Below are positions 6,896 through 13,828 of a stretch of 18,646 nt of DNA, piece after piece; position 1 is the stretch's first letter, and each line of letters begins with the position of its first letter. Origin of the DNA: JAOTYV01 sp964469835. GTDB taxonomy: Bacteria > Pseudomonadota > Alphaproteobacteria > UBA8366. Where the stretch lies: contig CAYYBI010000085.1 in NCBI GenBank assembly GCA_964469835.1, positions 1-18,646 of the forward strand, read 5' to 3'. Position numbers and translations under genes: made by a program. The notes under the pieces were generated by a model. The model made no database searches and was not told where the DNA came from. It worked only from the letters and a program-made list of their open reading frames with translations.

Positions 6896-7726
6896 GTGAC
6901 ACTGTCAATTAAACCCTTGTCGGACGCGCTGGGCGTCGAAGTGACCGGCGTCGACTTGTCCCGCCCGGTGGATCCGGACGATCTGGCCGCGATGAAGCGT
7001 GCGCATGCCGATCATCTGGTGACGGTGGTACGTGGCCAGAAATTGACCCCGGAGCAGTATCTCGCCGCGGCCCGCTTGTTCGGCGATACCATGCCGCAGC
7101 ACCTGTCCGACATGCTGATGGACGAGCATCCGGAAATCGCCGTGCTCGACAGCCGCAAGACCATCGCTGGTCCGGATGGGCGCAAGGCGGCGACCGGCTC
7201 GCGGGCCTGGCACACCGATCATACCAATCACGCACGGCCGCCGAAGACCACTGTGCTGTATGCGCTGTCGCTGCCGTCGTCGGGCGGCGACACCGGGTTC
7301 GCCAACATGCAGGAGGCCTACGCCGCCTTACCCGAGCCGGAGCGGAAGGCGCTTGCGGCGCTGAAGACCGTCAACAAGATCGAAGATCATGATTATGTCA
7401 GCGCGGAAGACCGCGCGAAATTCGGTGCGCCGCAAATCCACCCCCTGGTGCGGACTCATCCGGATTCCGGCAGGAAGGCGTTGTATTTCCATCCGGGCAA
7501 AACCGACCGGGTCGGTGATATGAAGCCGGACGAAAGCCAAAATTTCCTGAACGATCTGCTGGACAAGACGATCAAGCCGGACGTGACCTATCGCCATAAA
7601 TGGCGGGTCGGCGACGTGCTGCTATGCGACAACCGCGCCGTTCTGCACTTGGCCTATGACGACTACGATCACGCGGAAGGCCGGGTCATGCACCGCATCA
7701 TTCTGGAAGGCGAGGTGCCGTTCTAG
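6896..7726 (+). CDS. TauD/TfdA-family Fe(II)/2-oxoglutarate dioxygenase (second copy)
   Basis: This 276-residue enzyme starts at GTG, chosen because GAAGGAGG ends five bases before it and the product begins with the family pattern SIKPLSDALGVEVTGVDLSRP. H106 and D108 in AWHTDHTNHARPP and H251 in LCDNRAVLHLAYDDY form the iron triad. R267 in EGRVMHRIIL is the likely 2-oxoglutarate ligand, and R263 lies near the substrate-carboxylate position. It is clearly diverged from the preceding dioxygenase, so it is not a recent duplicate, and the two may act on different substrates or steps. The TAG stop lies inside the first CTAG of a palindromic repeat. Confidence 0.88.
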   Translation: MTLSIKPLSDALGVEVTGVDLSRPVDPDDLAAMKRAHADHLVTVVRGQKLTPEQYLAAARLFGDTMPQHLSDMLMDEHPEIAVLDSRKTIAGPDGRKAATGSRAWHTDHTNHARPPKTTVLYALSLPSSGGDTGFANMQEAYAALPEPERKALAALKTVNKIEDHDYVSAEDRAKFGAPQIHPLVRTHPDSGRKALYFHPGKTDRVGDMKPDESQNFLNDLLDKTIKPDVTYRHKWRVGDVLLCDNRAVLHLAYDDYDHAEGRVMHRIILEGEVPF

Positions 7727-7831
7727 ACCATTTCTTGTTTAAATTGACTCAAGTAAAATGGTCTATCTCTTTGTTTTTACGCAAATACGTCGTCGCGAAC
7801 CGTTTCGGTTCGCTCGGGATTTGCTCTCTAG
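7723..7831. repeat. Composite palindromic intergenic element bounded by CTAG
   Basis: The element runs from one CTAG (7723-7726) to another (7828-7831) and holds two nested stem-loops. In the first, AGACCATTT (7725-7733) pairs with AAATGGTCT (7756-7764), with an inner CTTG/CAAG. In the second, GCAAAT (7781-7786) pairs with ATTTGC (7819-7824) and encloses the perfect hairpin GCGAACCG-TTT-CGGTTCGC (7795-7813). A run TTTGTTTTT lies between them. The shape and the CTAG ends resemble dispersed intergenic repeats of Rhizobiales and relatives, and the base composition is more AT-rich than the flanking genes. It may also end transcription of the dioxygenase pair or of the converging VOC gene. Confidence 0.62.
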
Positions 7832-7858
7832 CCGCCAATTTCAGGCCGGTATTCCCGG

Positions 7859-8272
7859 TCAGTTGGCGGGCGTGAACCGCTGGCCGGAGATGGCCGGGTG
7901 ATAGAGCGGCTGGATCACATTGCCGGCCGGATCCTTGCAGTGAAAACTGCGGGCGCCGTCGGCGTGATCGTGCGGCGTGTCGAGCAGGACGACCGCCTCG
8001 GTCTTCATGAAGGCGAACCAGTCCTCGAGTTCTTCCTTGCTGTTGACGATGAAGCCGAAATGGTCGAGGCAACCGCCGTCTTCCGTCGCCGATTTGGCGC
8101 GCGACAGCGATAGATTGTCATTGCCGCAGGTCAGATAGACCAGGTTCTCGTGCGGTCGGCTGAGCATCTCCATGCCCATGATGTCGATATAGAACCGCTC
8201 GCATTCCTCCAAATTCGGCACTTCGAGGGCGATGTGGCGGATGCCGCTAAACGGCTTCGGACGGTCGGTCAT
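7859..8272 (-). CDS. VOC (glyoxalase/dioxygenase fold) family protein
   Basis: This 137-residue protein is a single vicinal-oxygen-chelate unit with two beta-alpha-beta-beta-beta modules. The markers are FSGIRHIALEVPNLEECERFYIDIMGMEM at the start and FHCKDPAGNVIQPLYHP near the end. H13 and H71 (LDHFGF) fit metal-ligand positions. The residue that is normally Glu in the last strand (NVIEL) is Q121 here, so the metal site may be altered. It lies 89 bases after the methyltransferase gene on the same strand and may be the last gene of the CoA-transferase/lyase operon, or have its own promoter. The ribosome site AAAGGG is eight bases before the ATG. Function unknown; a small glyoxalase, isomerase or resistance-type role would all fit. 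Confidence 0.82.
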   Translation of the reverse strand: MTDRPKPFSGIRHIALEVPNLEECERFYIDIMGMEMLSRPHENLVYLTCGNDNLSLSRAKSATEDGGCLDHFGFIVNSKEELEDWFAFMKTEAVVLLDTPHDHADGARSFHCKDPAGNVIQPLYHPAISGQRFTPAN

Positions 8273-8352
8273 GGGTCGAGCCCTTTCGCTGGTGTACCTG
8301 CGTCAAGTATGCGGGGTTTTGCCGATCGCTTCCAGCGGTTGGCTGCCAAGCC

Positions 8353-8368
8353 CGCGTAAATTTACGCG
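8353..8368. repeat. Perfect 16-base palindrome over the methyltransferase stop codon
   Basis: CGCGTAAATTTACGCG is a full dyad with no spacer, and its centre holds the TAA stop of the methyltransferase gene. With no loop it is a poor RNA hairpin, so a DNA-binding dimer site is more likely than a terminator. It lies 81 bases upstream of the VOC start codon. Confidence 0.5.
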
Positions 8369-9006
8369 CCGGCCATCAGGGCGACATTGCCGTGCAGGTG
8401 AAGGATCTGAAAGGCGAGCCCCGCATCGGCGAACCAGTCCTGATAGTCGGCAAGGCTGGCCGGCCGGTTGTCGCTGCCGAGATCATCCAGATAGGTTTCG
8501 TAGTCGGGCGCGGACCGCATGCCCACGCCGTATTCGTTTTCTATGCGCGCCCAGATGCTTCGTTGCAGCGGAAACAGCGCCGCATCGGTCATGCGCAGCC
8601 GGTCGTACAGCAGAAAGAACCCGCCGGGCGCCAAATGGCCCGCGGCCCAGCGAATGACCGCTTGCTTCGCGTCATCCGTCAGATCGTGAAAGGTGAGCGT
8701 GCTGTATATCGTCTTGTAGGGGCCGGCGGGAATCGGCAGGTCCGCGATCGCCTCCAGATCGCCTTCGATGCAACTCAGGTCGAAGCCTGCAAACGCGTCT
8801 TGCGCGCTGGTCAACGCCTCCGACTTTCGGTCCACGCCGACGATCGTAGCGGCGGGTTGTTTGGCGAAGATCAGATGGGCGACATACCCGACACCTACGC
8901 CGAGGTCGAGCAGGCGGTCGCCCGCAGCGATATTGTCCGCCACCACGGTGGCTAGGATGTTGAGCTGTTCCGCCCGTGTCGGGTGCCTTTGTACCGGATC
9001 GTCCAT
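8362..9006 (-). CDS. Class I SAM-dependent methyltransferase
   Basis: This 214-residue protein has the Rossmann-type methyltransferase fold. Motif I is LLDLGVGVGYVA (residues 32-43), the acidic motif II residue is D59 in IVGVDR, CIEGDLEAI (about 79-87) follows, and HLAPGGFFLLYDR lies at about 125-137. These match class I methyltransferases that act on small molecules or on carboxylates; I do not recognise the substrate. GAGGAA precedes the ATG, and the gene starts 10 bases after the second lyase gene, so it is very probably in the same operon. Its stop codon lies inside a 16-base palindrome. Confidence 0.83.
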   Translation of the reverse strand: MDDPVQRHPTRAEQLNILATVVADNIAAGDRLLDLGVGVGYVAHLIFAKQPAATIVGVDRKSEALTSAQDAFAGFDLSCIEGDLEAIADLPIPAGPYKTIYSTLTFHDLTDDAKQAVIRWAAGHLAPGGFFLLYDRLRMTDAALFPLQRSIWARIENEYGVGMRSAPDYETYLDDLGSDNRPASLADYQDWFADAGLAFQILHLHGNVALMAGA

Positions 9007-9016
9007 GTTTCCTCGC

Positions 9017-9925
9017 TCAGAGTTTGGCCGTGCGCGCGGCGCGCCGGCGGATCGCTTCGTCCCGCGCGATCACCTGCTCGGCGCGGGCAACGACCGGGTA
9101 ATCGATCATTTTGCCGTCCACTTCCAGGGACGCGCGCCCTTCGGCGACGGCGGTCTCGAAGGCGGCGACGATGCGTTTCGCGCCGGCGACCTCGTGCGCG
9201 GTCGGGCTGAAAACCTCATTTAAAATGGGTACGACCGCCGGATGGATGCAGGCCGCGCCTTCAAAGCCGAAGCGCTGGGAAGTCTCGAGTATCTGCCGCA
9301 TTTCGGCAAGGTCCGAGAAATCGGCGACCGATCCGATCAAGCCCAACGGCGTCACCTTGGCCGCGCGTGCCGCGATCAGGGCTTCCTGCTTCGGTGTCCG
9401 GAAGGCGTCGGGAAGCGGCTCCATGCCGAGCGAGAGCGCGAAATCCTCGCTGCCGAGCCCCATGGCGACGATGCGGGGATGCGCGGCTGCGATTGCGCGC
9501 ATGGCGTGGAAAGCATCCGCCGTCTCGACCTGGGCGATCAGCCTTGTGTGGCCCATTGGGATGCCGCGCTCGGCCTCCAATTCGTCCACCAGATCGGCGA
9601 TCAGCCGGATATGGCTGGCGCTCGCGGTCTTCGCAACCCACAGGGTGGAGACGGCGGTCGAAATGCAGGCTTCGATGTCGGGCACCGCGTGTTGCAGGGG
9701 CCGGTTGATTCGGACCACGACGTCCGCGCCGCCGCGTGAGACGCGCCCCGCCGCTTCCTGCACCAATCCGCGTGCGTGACTCTTGGCGGCCAGCGGCACG
9801 CTGTCCTCCAAATCCAGGATGACGGCGTCGGCGCCGCGCGTATGTGCCTTCGCGACATAGCGTTCGACATTGACGGGCACATAGAGCAAGGATCGCCAGA
9901 CGGGCCCAATGGTGTTGCCGCTCAT
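9017..9925 (-). CDS. CitE/HpcH-type CoA-ester C-C lyase (second tandem copy)
   Basis: This 302-residue TIM-barrel protein is of the HpcH/HpaI aldolase/citrate lyase beta family. Family members cleave or form malyl-, methylmalyl- or citramalyl-CoA, or act as the corresponding thioesterases. Visible marks are WRSLLYVPVNVERYVAKA, ADAVILDLEDSVP, R72 in VVVRINRP, the probable Mg ligands E134 (AQVETADAF) and D161 (MGLGSEDFA), and FEGAACIHPAVVPILNEVFSP. It begins 19 bases after the upstream lyase and resembles it along the whole length, which indicates duplication followed by divergence. The ribosome site is weak, which fits translation as part of the operon. A CoA-transferase at the head of the operon suggests the substrate is a CoA thioester. 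The exact substrate and the division of labour between the copies are unknown. Confidence 0.88.
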   Translation of the reverse strand: MSGNTIGPVWRSLLYVPVNVERYVAKAHTRGADAVILDLEDSVPLAAKSHARGLVQEAAGRVSRGGADVVVRINRPLQHAVPDIEACISTAVSTLWVAKTASASHIRLIADLVDELEAERGIPMGHTRLIAQVETADAFHAMRAIAAAHPRIVAMGLGSEDFALSLGMEPLPDAFRTPKQEALIAARAAKVTPLGLIGSVADFSDLAEMRQILETSQRFGFEGAACIHPAVVPILNEVFSPTAHEVAGAKRIVAAFETAVAEGRASLEVDGKMIDYPVVARAEQVIARDEAIRRRAARTAKL

Positions 9926-9944
9926 CGCTTGGACGATCGGTCTA

Positions 9945-10853
9945 TCACCCGTTTCGCGCTTCGCGCTGGCGGATTGCGGTGTCGAGTTCCAGCGTCCGTT
10001 GCGCGCGGTAGACGATCGGGTAGTCGATCATCTTGCCGTCCACTTCCAGCGAAGCGCGGCCGTCGGCGATGGCGGCGTCGAATGCCTGGATGATCCGTTG
10101 GGCGCCGGCAACCTCCTGCTCGCTGGGCCGGAATTCCTCGTTCAGGATCGGCACGATGCTGGGATGGATGCAGGACGACCCCTCGAATCCGAAGCGCCGC
10201 GACTTGCGGATGATCTGACGCATCTTCTCGGTGTCGGAATAGTCGGCCACCGTTCCGATAATGCCGAGCGGAATGATGCCGGCCGCACGCGCGGCGATGA
10301 TGGTCTGTTGCTTCGGGTATTGCATGGCGTCCGGTTCCGGCTCCATGCCGAGCGCGGTGGCGAAATCCTCGCCACCCAACCCCATGGCGATCAGACGCGG
10401 ATGCGATTTTCCGATTTCCTCCAGCCGGAAAAAGGCGTCCGCGGTCTCCACCAGGGCGATGAACAGCGTGTGTCCCGGCGTCATGCCGCGTTCCGCCTCC
10501 AACTCGTCGACCATCTCGGCAAGCAGGCGGATATGGCTGGCGCTGTCTACCTTCGGCAGCGTGATCGCCCTTACCAAGGGCGAGACCGACGCTTCCAGGT
10601 CAGGCACGGCCAGACGCAGCGGCTGGTTGATCCGTACCACCACGTCCGCGCCGGCCTGCGATACGGTCTTGGCGGCGTCCTGTACCATGCCACGTGCGGT
10701 TGCCTTATCGGCCAGGGGCACGCTGTCTTCCAGATCGAGCTGAACCGCATCAGCGCCGCGGGTATGCGCCTTGGCGACGAAACGGTCCACGTTCACCGGA
10801 ACGAACATCAGCGACCGCCACACCGGCCGCGCTTGTTGAGTTGTCGTCGTCAT
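9945..10853 (-). CDS. CitE/HpcH-type CoA-ester C-C lyase (first tandem copy)
   Basis: This protein is the same length as the following paralogue (302 residues), with the same order of motifs: VWRSLMFVPVNVDRFVAKAHTRGADAVQLDLEDSVP, R74 in VVVRINQP, E136 in ALVETADAF, D163 in MGLGGEDFA, and FEGSSCIHPSIVPILNEEF. The chosen ATG overlaps the stop of the CoA-transferase gene in the sequence ATGA, which suggests translational coupling and fixes the start; AAAGGA lies upstream. The same frame stays open further upstream across the CoA-transferase gene, but that part is not coding. The likely chemistry is reversible cleavage of a 3-hydroxyacyl-CoA such as malyl-, methylmalyl- or citramalyl-CoA. Confidence 0.88.
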   Translation of the reverse strand: MTTTTQQARPVWRSLMFVPVNVDRFVAKAHTRGADAVQLDLEDSVPLADKATARGMVQDAAKTVSQAGADVVVRINQPLRLAVPDLEASVSPLVRAITLPKVDSASHIRLLAEMVDELEAERGMTPGHTLFIALVETADAFFRLEEIGKSHPRLIAMGLGGEDFATALGMEPEPDAMQYPKQQTIIAARAAGIIPLGIIGTVADYSDTEKMRQIIRKSRRFGFEGSSCIHPSIVPILNEEFRPSEQEVAGAQRIIQAFDAAIADGRASLEVDGKMIDYPIVYRAQRTLELDTAIRQREARNG

Positions 10854-12088
10854 GTCTTTTGGTCCTTTCGATTGTCGTGGCTCCACACGACGCCTTTGCC
10901 CGTCAGGGCATCGATAGCGCCGGCATCGAGGCCGATTTCCGTTAGGAAGCTCTCGTTGTGCTCGCCGATATGCGGCGCCGGGTTGCGGAAGGTTCCCGGT
11001 GTGCCGGACAGTTTGGGCACCACATTGTGCATCGCAATTTCGCCGAGGTCCGCATCCTCGACGTCGACGATGATCTGCCGTTCCTTGAAATGGGGGTCTT
11101 CGGCCGTCTGGCTCGGATCGTAGATCGGCGCGGCGGTCACGCTCTCCTTCTCGAAAAAGGCAAGCGCGTCGACCAACGTGCGTTGCGCGATCCAGCCGCC
11201 GACGACCGCGTCCACTTCTTCGCGATGCTGGACCCGGGCCGCGTTGGTCGCGTAGCGCGGATCGTCCAGCATGTCGCCGGCGCCTATCGCGCGCAGCAGG
11301 CGCTCCGCCATGACCTGCATCGAAGCCGAAATGGCGACGAACTTGCCGTCGATTGTGACATAGACATTGCGCGGCGAAGCGGTGTTGGAGCCGTTGCCCA
11401 CCCGGGGTTTGATCTCGCCGGTGAGGCGGTAGTTGGCGGCTTCCGGGCCAAGCACCGAATGGATCGGCTCGAGCAGGGACAGGTCGATCACCTGTCCGCT
11501 GCCGCCTTTGAGATCGCGGTGATAGAAGGCGATCACCACCGACATCGCGCCGGACAGGCCGGCGATCATGTCGGCGAGCGCGAGCGGCGGTAATAGCGGC
11601 GGCCGGTCGGGGAAACCGTTGCGCGCGGCAAAACCGGACATGCCCTCGACGAGCGTGCCGAACCCGGGTTTGTGGCGATAGGGGCCGGTCTGACCGAAGC
11701 CGGACAGCCGCGCCAGCACCAGGCGCGGGTTGCGTTTCAGCAACACATCCGGGCCCAGGCCCATCTTTTCCAGCGTGCCGGGCCGGAAATTCTCGATCAT
11801 GCCGTCGGCGGTCTCGACCAGCCGCAGCAGCAGATCGCGGCCCTCTGCCTCGCGCAGGTTCAGGCCGATGCTCTTTTTGTTGCGGCAGTAGACCTTCCAA
11901 TGCAACTGAACGCCGTCCGCCGCCCAGTCGCGCAGCGGATCGCCGCGCGGCGGCGTTTCGATCTTGATGACCTCGGCGCCAAAATCGGCAAGTTGAAGGG
12001 ACAGCATGTTGCCGGCGACGAGCCGGGACAGGTCGAGAATACGCAGACCGTCCAGCGGGCCTTTCTTGCTTGGATCGAATTTCAACAT
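10850..12088 (-). CDS. CaiB/BaiF family (family III) CoA-transferase
   Basis: This 412-residue enzyme moves CoA between carboxylic acids through an aspartyl-CoA anhydride. The family opening GPLDGLRILDLSRLVAGNMLSLQLADFGAEVIKIE, the DWAADGVQLHW/NRNKKSIGL-like segment, and ENFRPGTLEKMGLG are all present. The catalytic Asp is D173 in LALADMIAGLSGAM, matching D169 of formyl-CoA transferase. The start at 12088 agrees with the family N-terminus; the open frame upstream of it is low-complexity and unlikely to be coding. The ribosome site is weak. It heads an operon with two CoA-ester lyases (four-base ATGA overlap with the first), so it probably activates a dicarboxylic or hydroxy acid that the lyases then split. 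Succinyl-CoA or acetyl-CoA is a likely donor. Confidence 0.9.
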   Translation of the reverse strand: MLKFDPSKKGPLDGLRILDLSRLVAGNMLSLQLADFGAEVIKIETPPRGDPLRDWAADGVQLHWKVYCRNKKSIGLNLREAEGRDLLLRLVETADGMIENFRPGTLEKMGLGPDVLLKRNPRLVLARLSGFGQTGPYRHKPGFGTLVEGMSGFAARNGFPDRPPLLPPLALADMIAGLSGAMSVVIAFYHRDLKGGSGQVIDLSLLEPIHSVLGPEAANYRLTGEIKPRVGNGSNTASPRNVYVTIDGKFVAISASMQVMAERLLRAIGAGDMLDDPRYATNAARVQHREEVDAVVGGWIAQRTLVDALAFFEKESVTAAPIYDPSQTAEDPHFKERQIIVDVEDADLGEIAMHNVVPKLSGTPGTFRNPAPHIGEHNESFLTEIGLDAGAIDALTGKGVVWSHDNRKDQKT

Positions 12089-12287
12089 GGCACTCTGCGG
12101 CTCTCGAAATAACCGCCGCCGGGCGGCGGGCTCAAATTCTGTTGCGGCTGCGCGGTTGGAATATGCATGGCGGTTCCGCCGTGCCGCCAAATCGTGCCCG
12201 CTCGATGCCGGGATGACAATAGGCGGCGGCGCGGGTGTGCGTCCTTTCGCTCTTGACCCTCGGCGCAGGATGGCCGATGCAGGAGGG
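12089..12287. other. Divergent intergenic region, CoA-transferase and rmlB-like genes
   Basis: No gene is visible. A perfect hairpin, CCGCCGCC-G-GGCGGCGG (12113-12129), lies 25 bases upstream of the CoA-transferase start and would be in its leader RNA, followed by TTATTTCG on that strand. I could not find a convincing sigma-70 promoter for either gene; both must start here unless the promoters lie inside neighbouring coding sequence. Confidence 0.4.
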
Positions 12288-13346
12288 ATGAAGATTCTCG
12301 TTACCGGAGGCGCGGGATTCATCGGATCGGCGGTGGTGCGCCATCTCGTGCAGGACGTGCAGGCGTCGGTGGTGACGCTCGACAAGCTGACCTATGCCGG
12401 GCGTCGCGAATCGCTTGCCGATGTCATGGACTCGCCGCGGCATGATTTCGAACACGCGGATATCTGCGATGCGGCGGCGGTGGCGCGCATATTAGACCAA
12501 CACGCGCCCGATGCGGTGATGCACTTGGCCGCCGAATCGCATGTGGACCGCTCAATCGACGGTCCGGCGGATTTCGTCCAAACCAATCTCGTCGGCACCT
12601 ATACGCTGCTCGAAGCGTCGCGGACCTATTATGACGCGTTGCCGGCGGCGCAGCGGAATGGGTTCCGGTTTCTGCACGTCTCGACCGATGAAGTCTACGG
12701 CGATCTCGGCCCGGACGGCGCGGCGGCGGATGAAAGCGCGCCATACCGCCCCAATTCGCCCTATGCGGCGACCAAGGCCGGGGCGGATCATCTCGCACGG
12801 GCCTGGTACCGCACCTATGGGCTGCCGGTGGTGACCAGCAATTGCTGCAATAATTACGGTCCCTATCAGTTTCCCGAAAAATTAATTCCGACGATGGTCC
12901 TGGCCGCGCTGGCGGGGCATCCCCTACCAGTTTATGGCGACGGCCGGCATGAGCGCGATTGGCTGCATGTGGAGGATCACGCCGAGGCGCTGCACTTGAT
13001 CCTGACGCAAGGCCGGCCCGGCGACGTCTATAACGTTGGCGGCGGTATGGTGCGGCGGAATATCGATTTGGTGCGTTCGATTTGCGCGTGCCTCGACACG
13101 GTGCTAGCGGAGTCGTCGAATTGCCCGCATGAGTCGCTGATCGCGTTCGTCGAGGACCGGCCGGGCCATGATGTCCGCTATGCGGTCGACGGCGGCAAGA
13201 TGGCGTCTCAACTCGGTTGGCGGCCGCGGCGCGACTTCGACGACGGGCTGCGGGACACCGTGCAGTGGTATATTGATCGACGCGATTGGTGGGAACCAAT
13301 TCGCCACGATATTTACGGCGGCGAACGACAGGGAGTGGTGCCATGA
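12288..13346 (+). CDS. rfbB: dTDP-glucose 4,6-dehydratase-like SDR enzyme
   Basis: This 352-residue extended short-chain dehydrogenase has every RmlB signature and the usual length. It has an NAD-binding VTGGAGFIGSAVVRH at the N-terminus, HLAAESHVDRSI (residues 79-90), catalytic T133-D134-E135 in VSTDEVYGDLG, Y159 and K163 in PYAATKAGADHL, and SNCCNNYGPYQFPEKLIP. RmlB converts dTDP-glucose to dTDP-4-keto-6-deoxyglucose, a rhamnose and deoxysugar precursor. The homology start is the ATG at 12288, but AGGAGG ends only one base before it. An in-frame ATG at 12270 with a weak site is an alternative. No rmlA, rmlC, rmlD or glycosyltransferase is nearby, so the gene is an orphan here, and another NDP-sugar is possible. 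Its stop overlaps the start of a VOC gene (ATGA). Confidence 0.87.
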   Translation: MKILVTGGAGFIGSAVVRHLVQDVQASVVTLDKLTYAGRRESLADVMDSPRHDFEHADICDAAAVARILDQHAPDAVMHLAAESHVDRSIDGPADFVQTNLVGTYTLLEASRTYYDALPAAQRNGFRFLHVSTDEVYGDLGPDGAAADESAPYRPNSPYAATKAGADHLARAWYRTYGLPVVTSNCCNNYGPYQFPEKLIPTMVLAALAGHPLPVYGDGRHERDWLHVEDHAEALHLILTQGRPGDVYNVGGGMVRRNIDLVRSICACLDTVLAESSNCPHESLIAFVEDRPGHDVRYAVDGGKMASQLGWRPRRDFDDGLRDTVQWYIDRRDWWEPIRHDIYGGERQGVVP

Positions 13347-13735
13347 AGATAGCCCGCATCGATCATTTCGTGATGACCGTGTCCGATATCGACGCGACGT
13401 GCGAATTCTATACGCGGGTGCTCGGCATGGAGGTGTTGAAATTCGGCGAGGGCCGGACCGCGCTCCGGTTCGGTCAGCACAAGATCAACCTGCATCCGGT
13501 CGACAACAAACCCGGGCTGATCGCGGCGCACCCGTCAGTCGGCGGCGCCGATTTCTGCATGATCACGGAAACGCCGATCGACAAGGTGGTTGATCATCTC
13601 GCGGCCGAGGGTGTGGAGATTATCATGGGACCGGACACCCGGTCGGGCGCGCTTGGGCCGATTACGTCGGTCTATTTCCGCGATCCGGACGACAATCTGG
13701 TCGAAGTGTCGAACTATCCCGGTGAAACCGCCTGA
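13343..13735 (+). CDS. VOC family protein, STM3117-like glyoxalase
   Basis: This 130-residue single VOC unit closely fits the small glyoxalase-like group that includes Salmonella STM3117: IDHFVMTVSDIDATCEFYTRVLGMEVLKFGEGRTALRFG, then KINLHP, and VYFRDPDDNLVEVSNY. The likely metal ligands are intact: H8, H51 and E121. The start ATG overlaps the stop of the rmlB-like gene as ATGA, with GGGAG eight bases upstream, so the two are probably translationally coupled. Proteins of this group are often annotated as lactoylglutathione lyase-like or virulence proteins; the substrate is not established. Why it is coupled to a sugar-nucleotide dehydratase is unclear. A dioxygenase gene follows after 93 bases. 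Confidence 0.85.
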   Translation: MKIARIDHFVMTVSDIDATCEFYTRVLGMEVLKFGEGRTALRFGQHKINLHPVDNKPGLIAAHPSVGGADFCMITETPIDKVVDHLAAEGVEIIMGPDTRSGALGPITSVYFRDPDDNLVEVSNYPGETA

Positions 13736-13828
13736 TCCTTTGTTGGGCGTTCGGCGCAACTTCGCCAGGCGGCCATGCTGCGCTAAACTGCCGGTATCGT
13801 ATCCGGCCGTTGGAGAAGGGACGCCGCC

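Noticed and set aside
10854..11900. Upstream extension of the first lyase frame across the CoA-transferase gene
   Set aside because: The frame is open only because of high GC. The CoA-transferase motifs are in another frame, and the lyase has a homology-supported ATG in the ATGA overlap.
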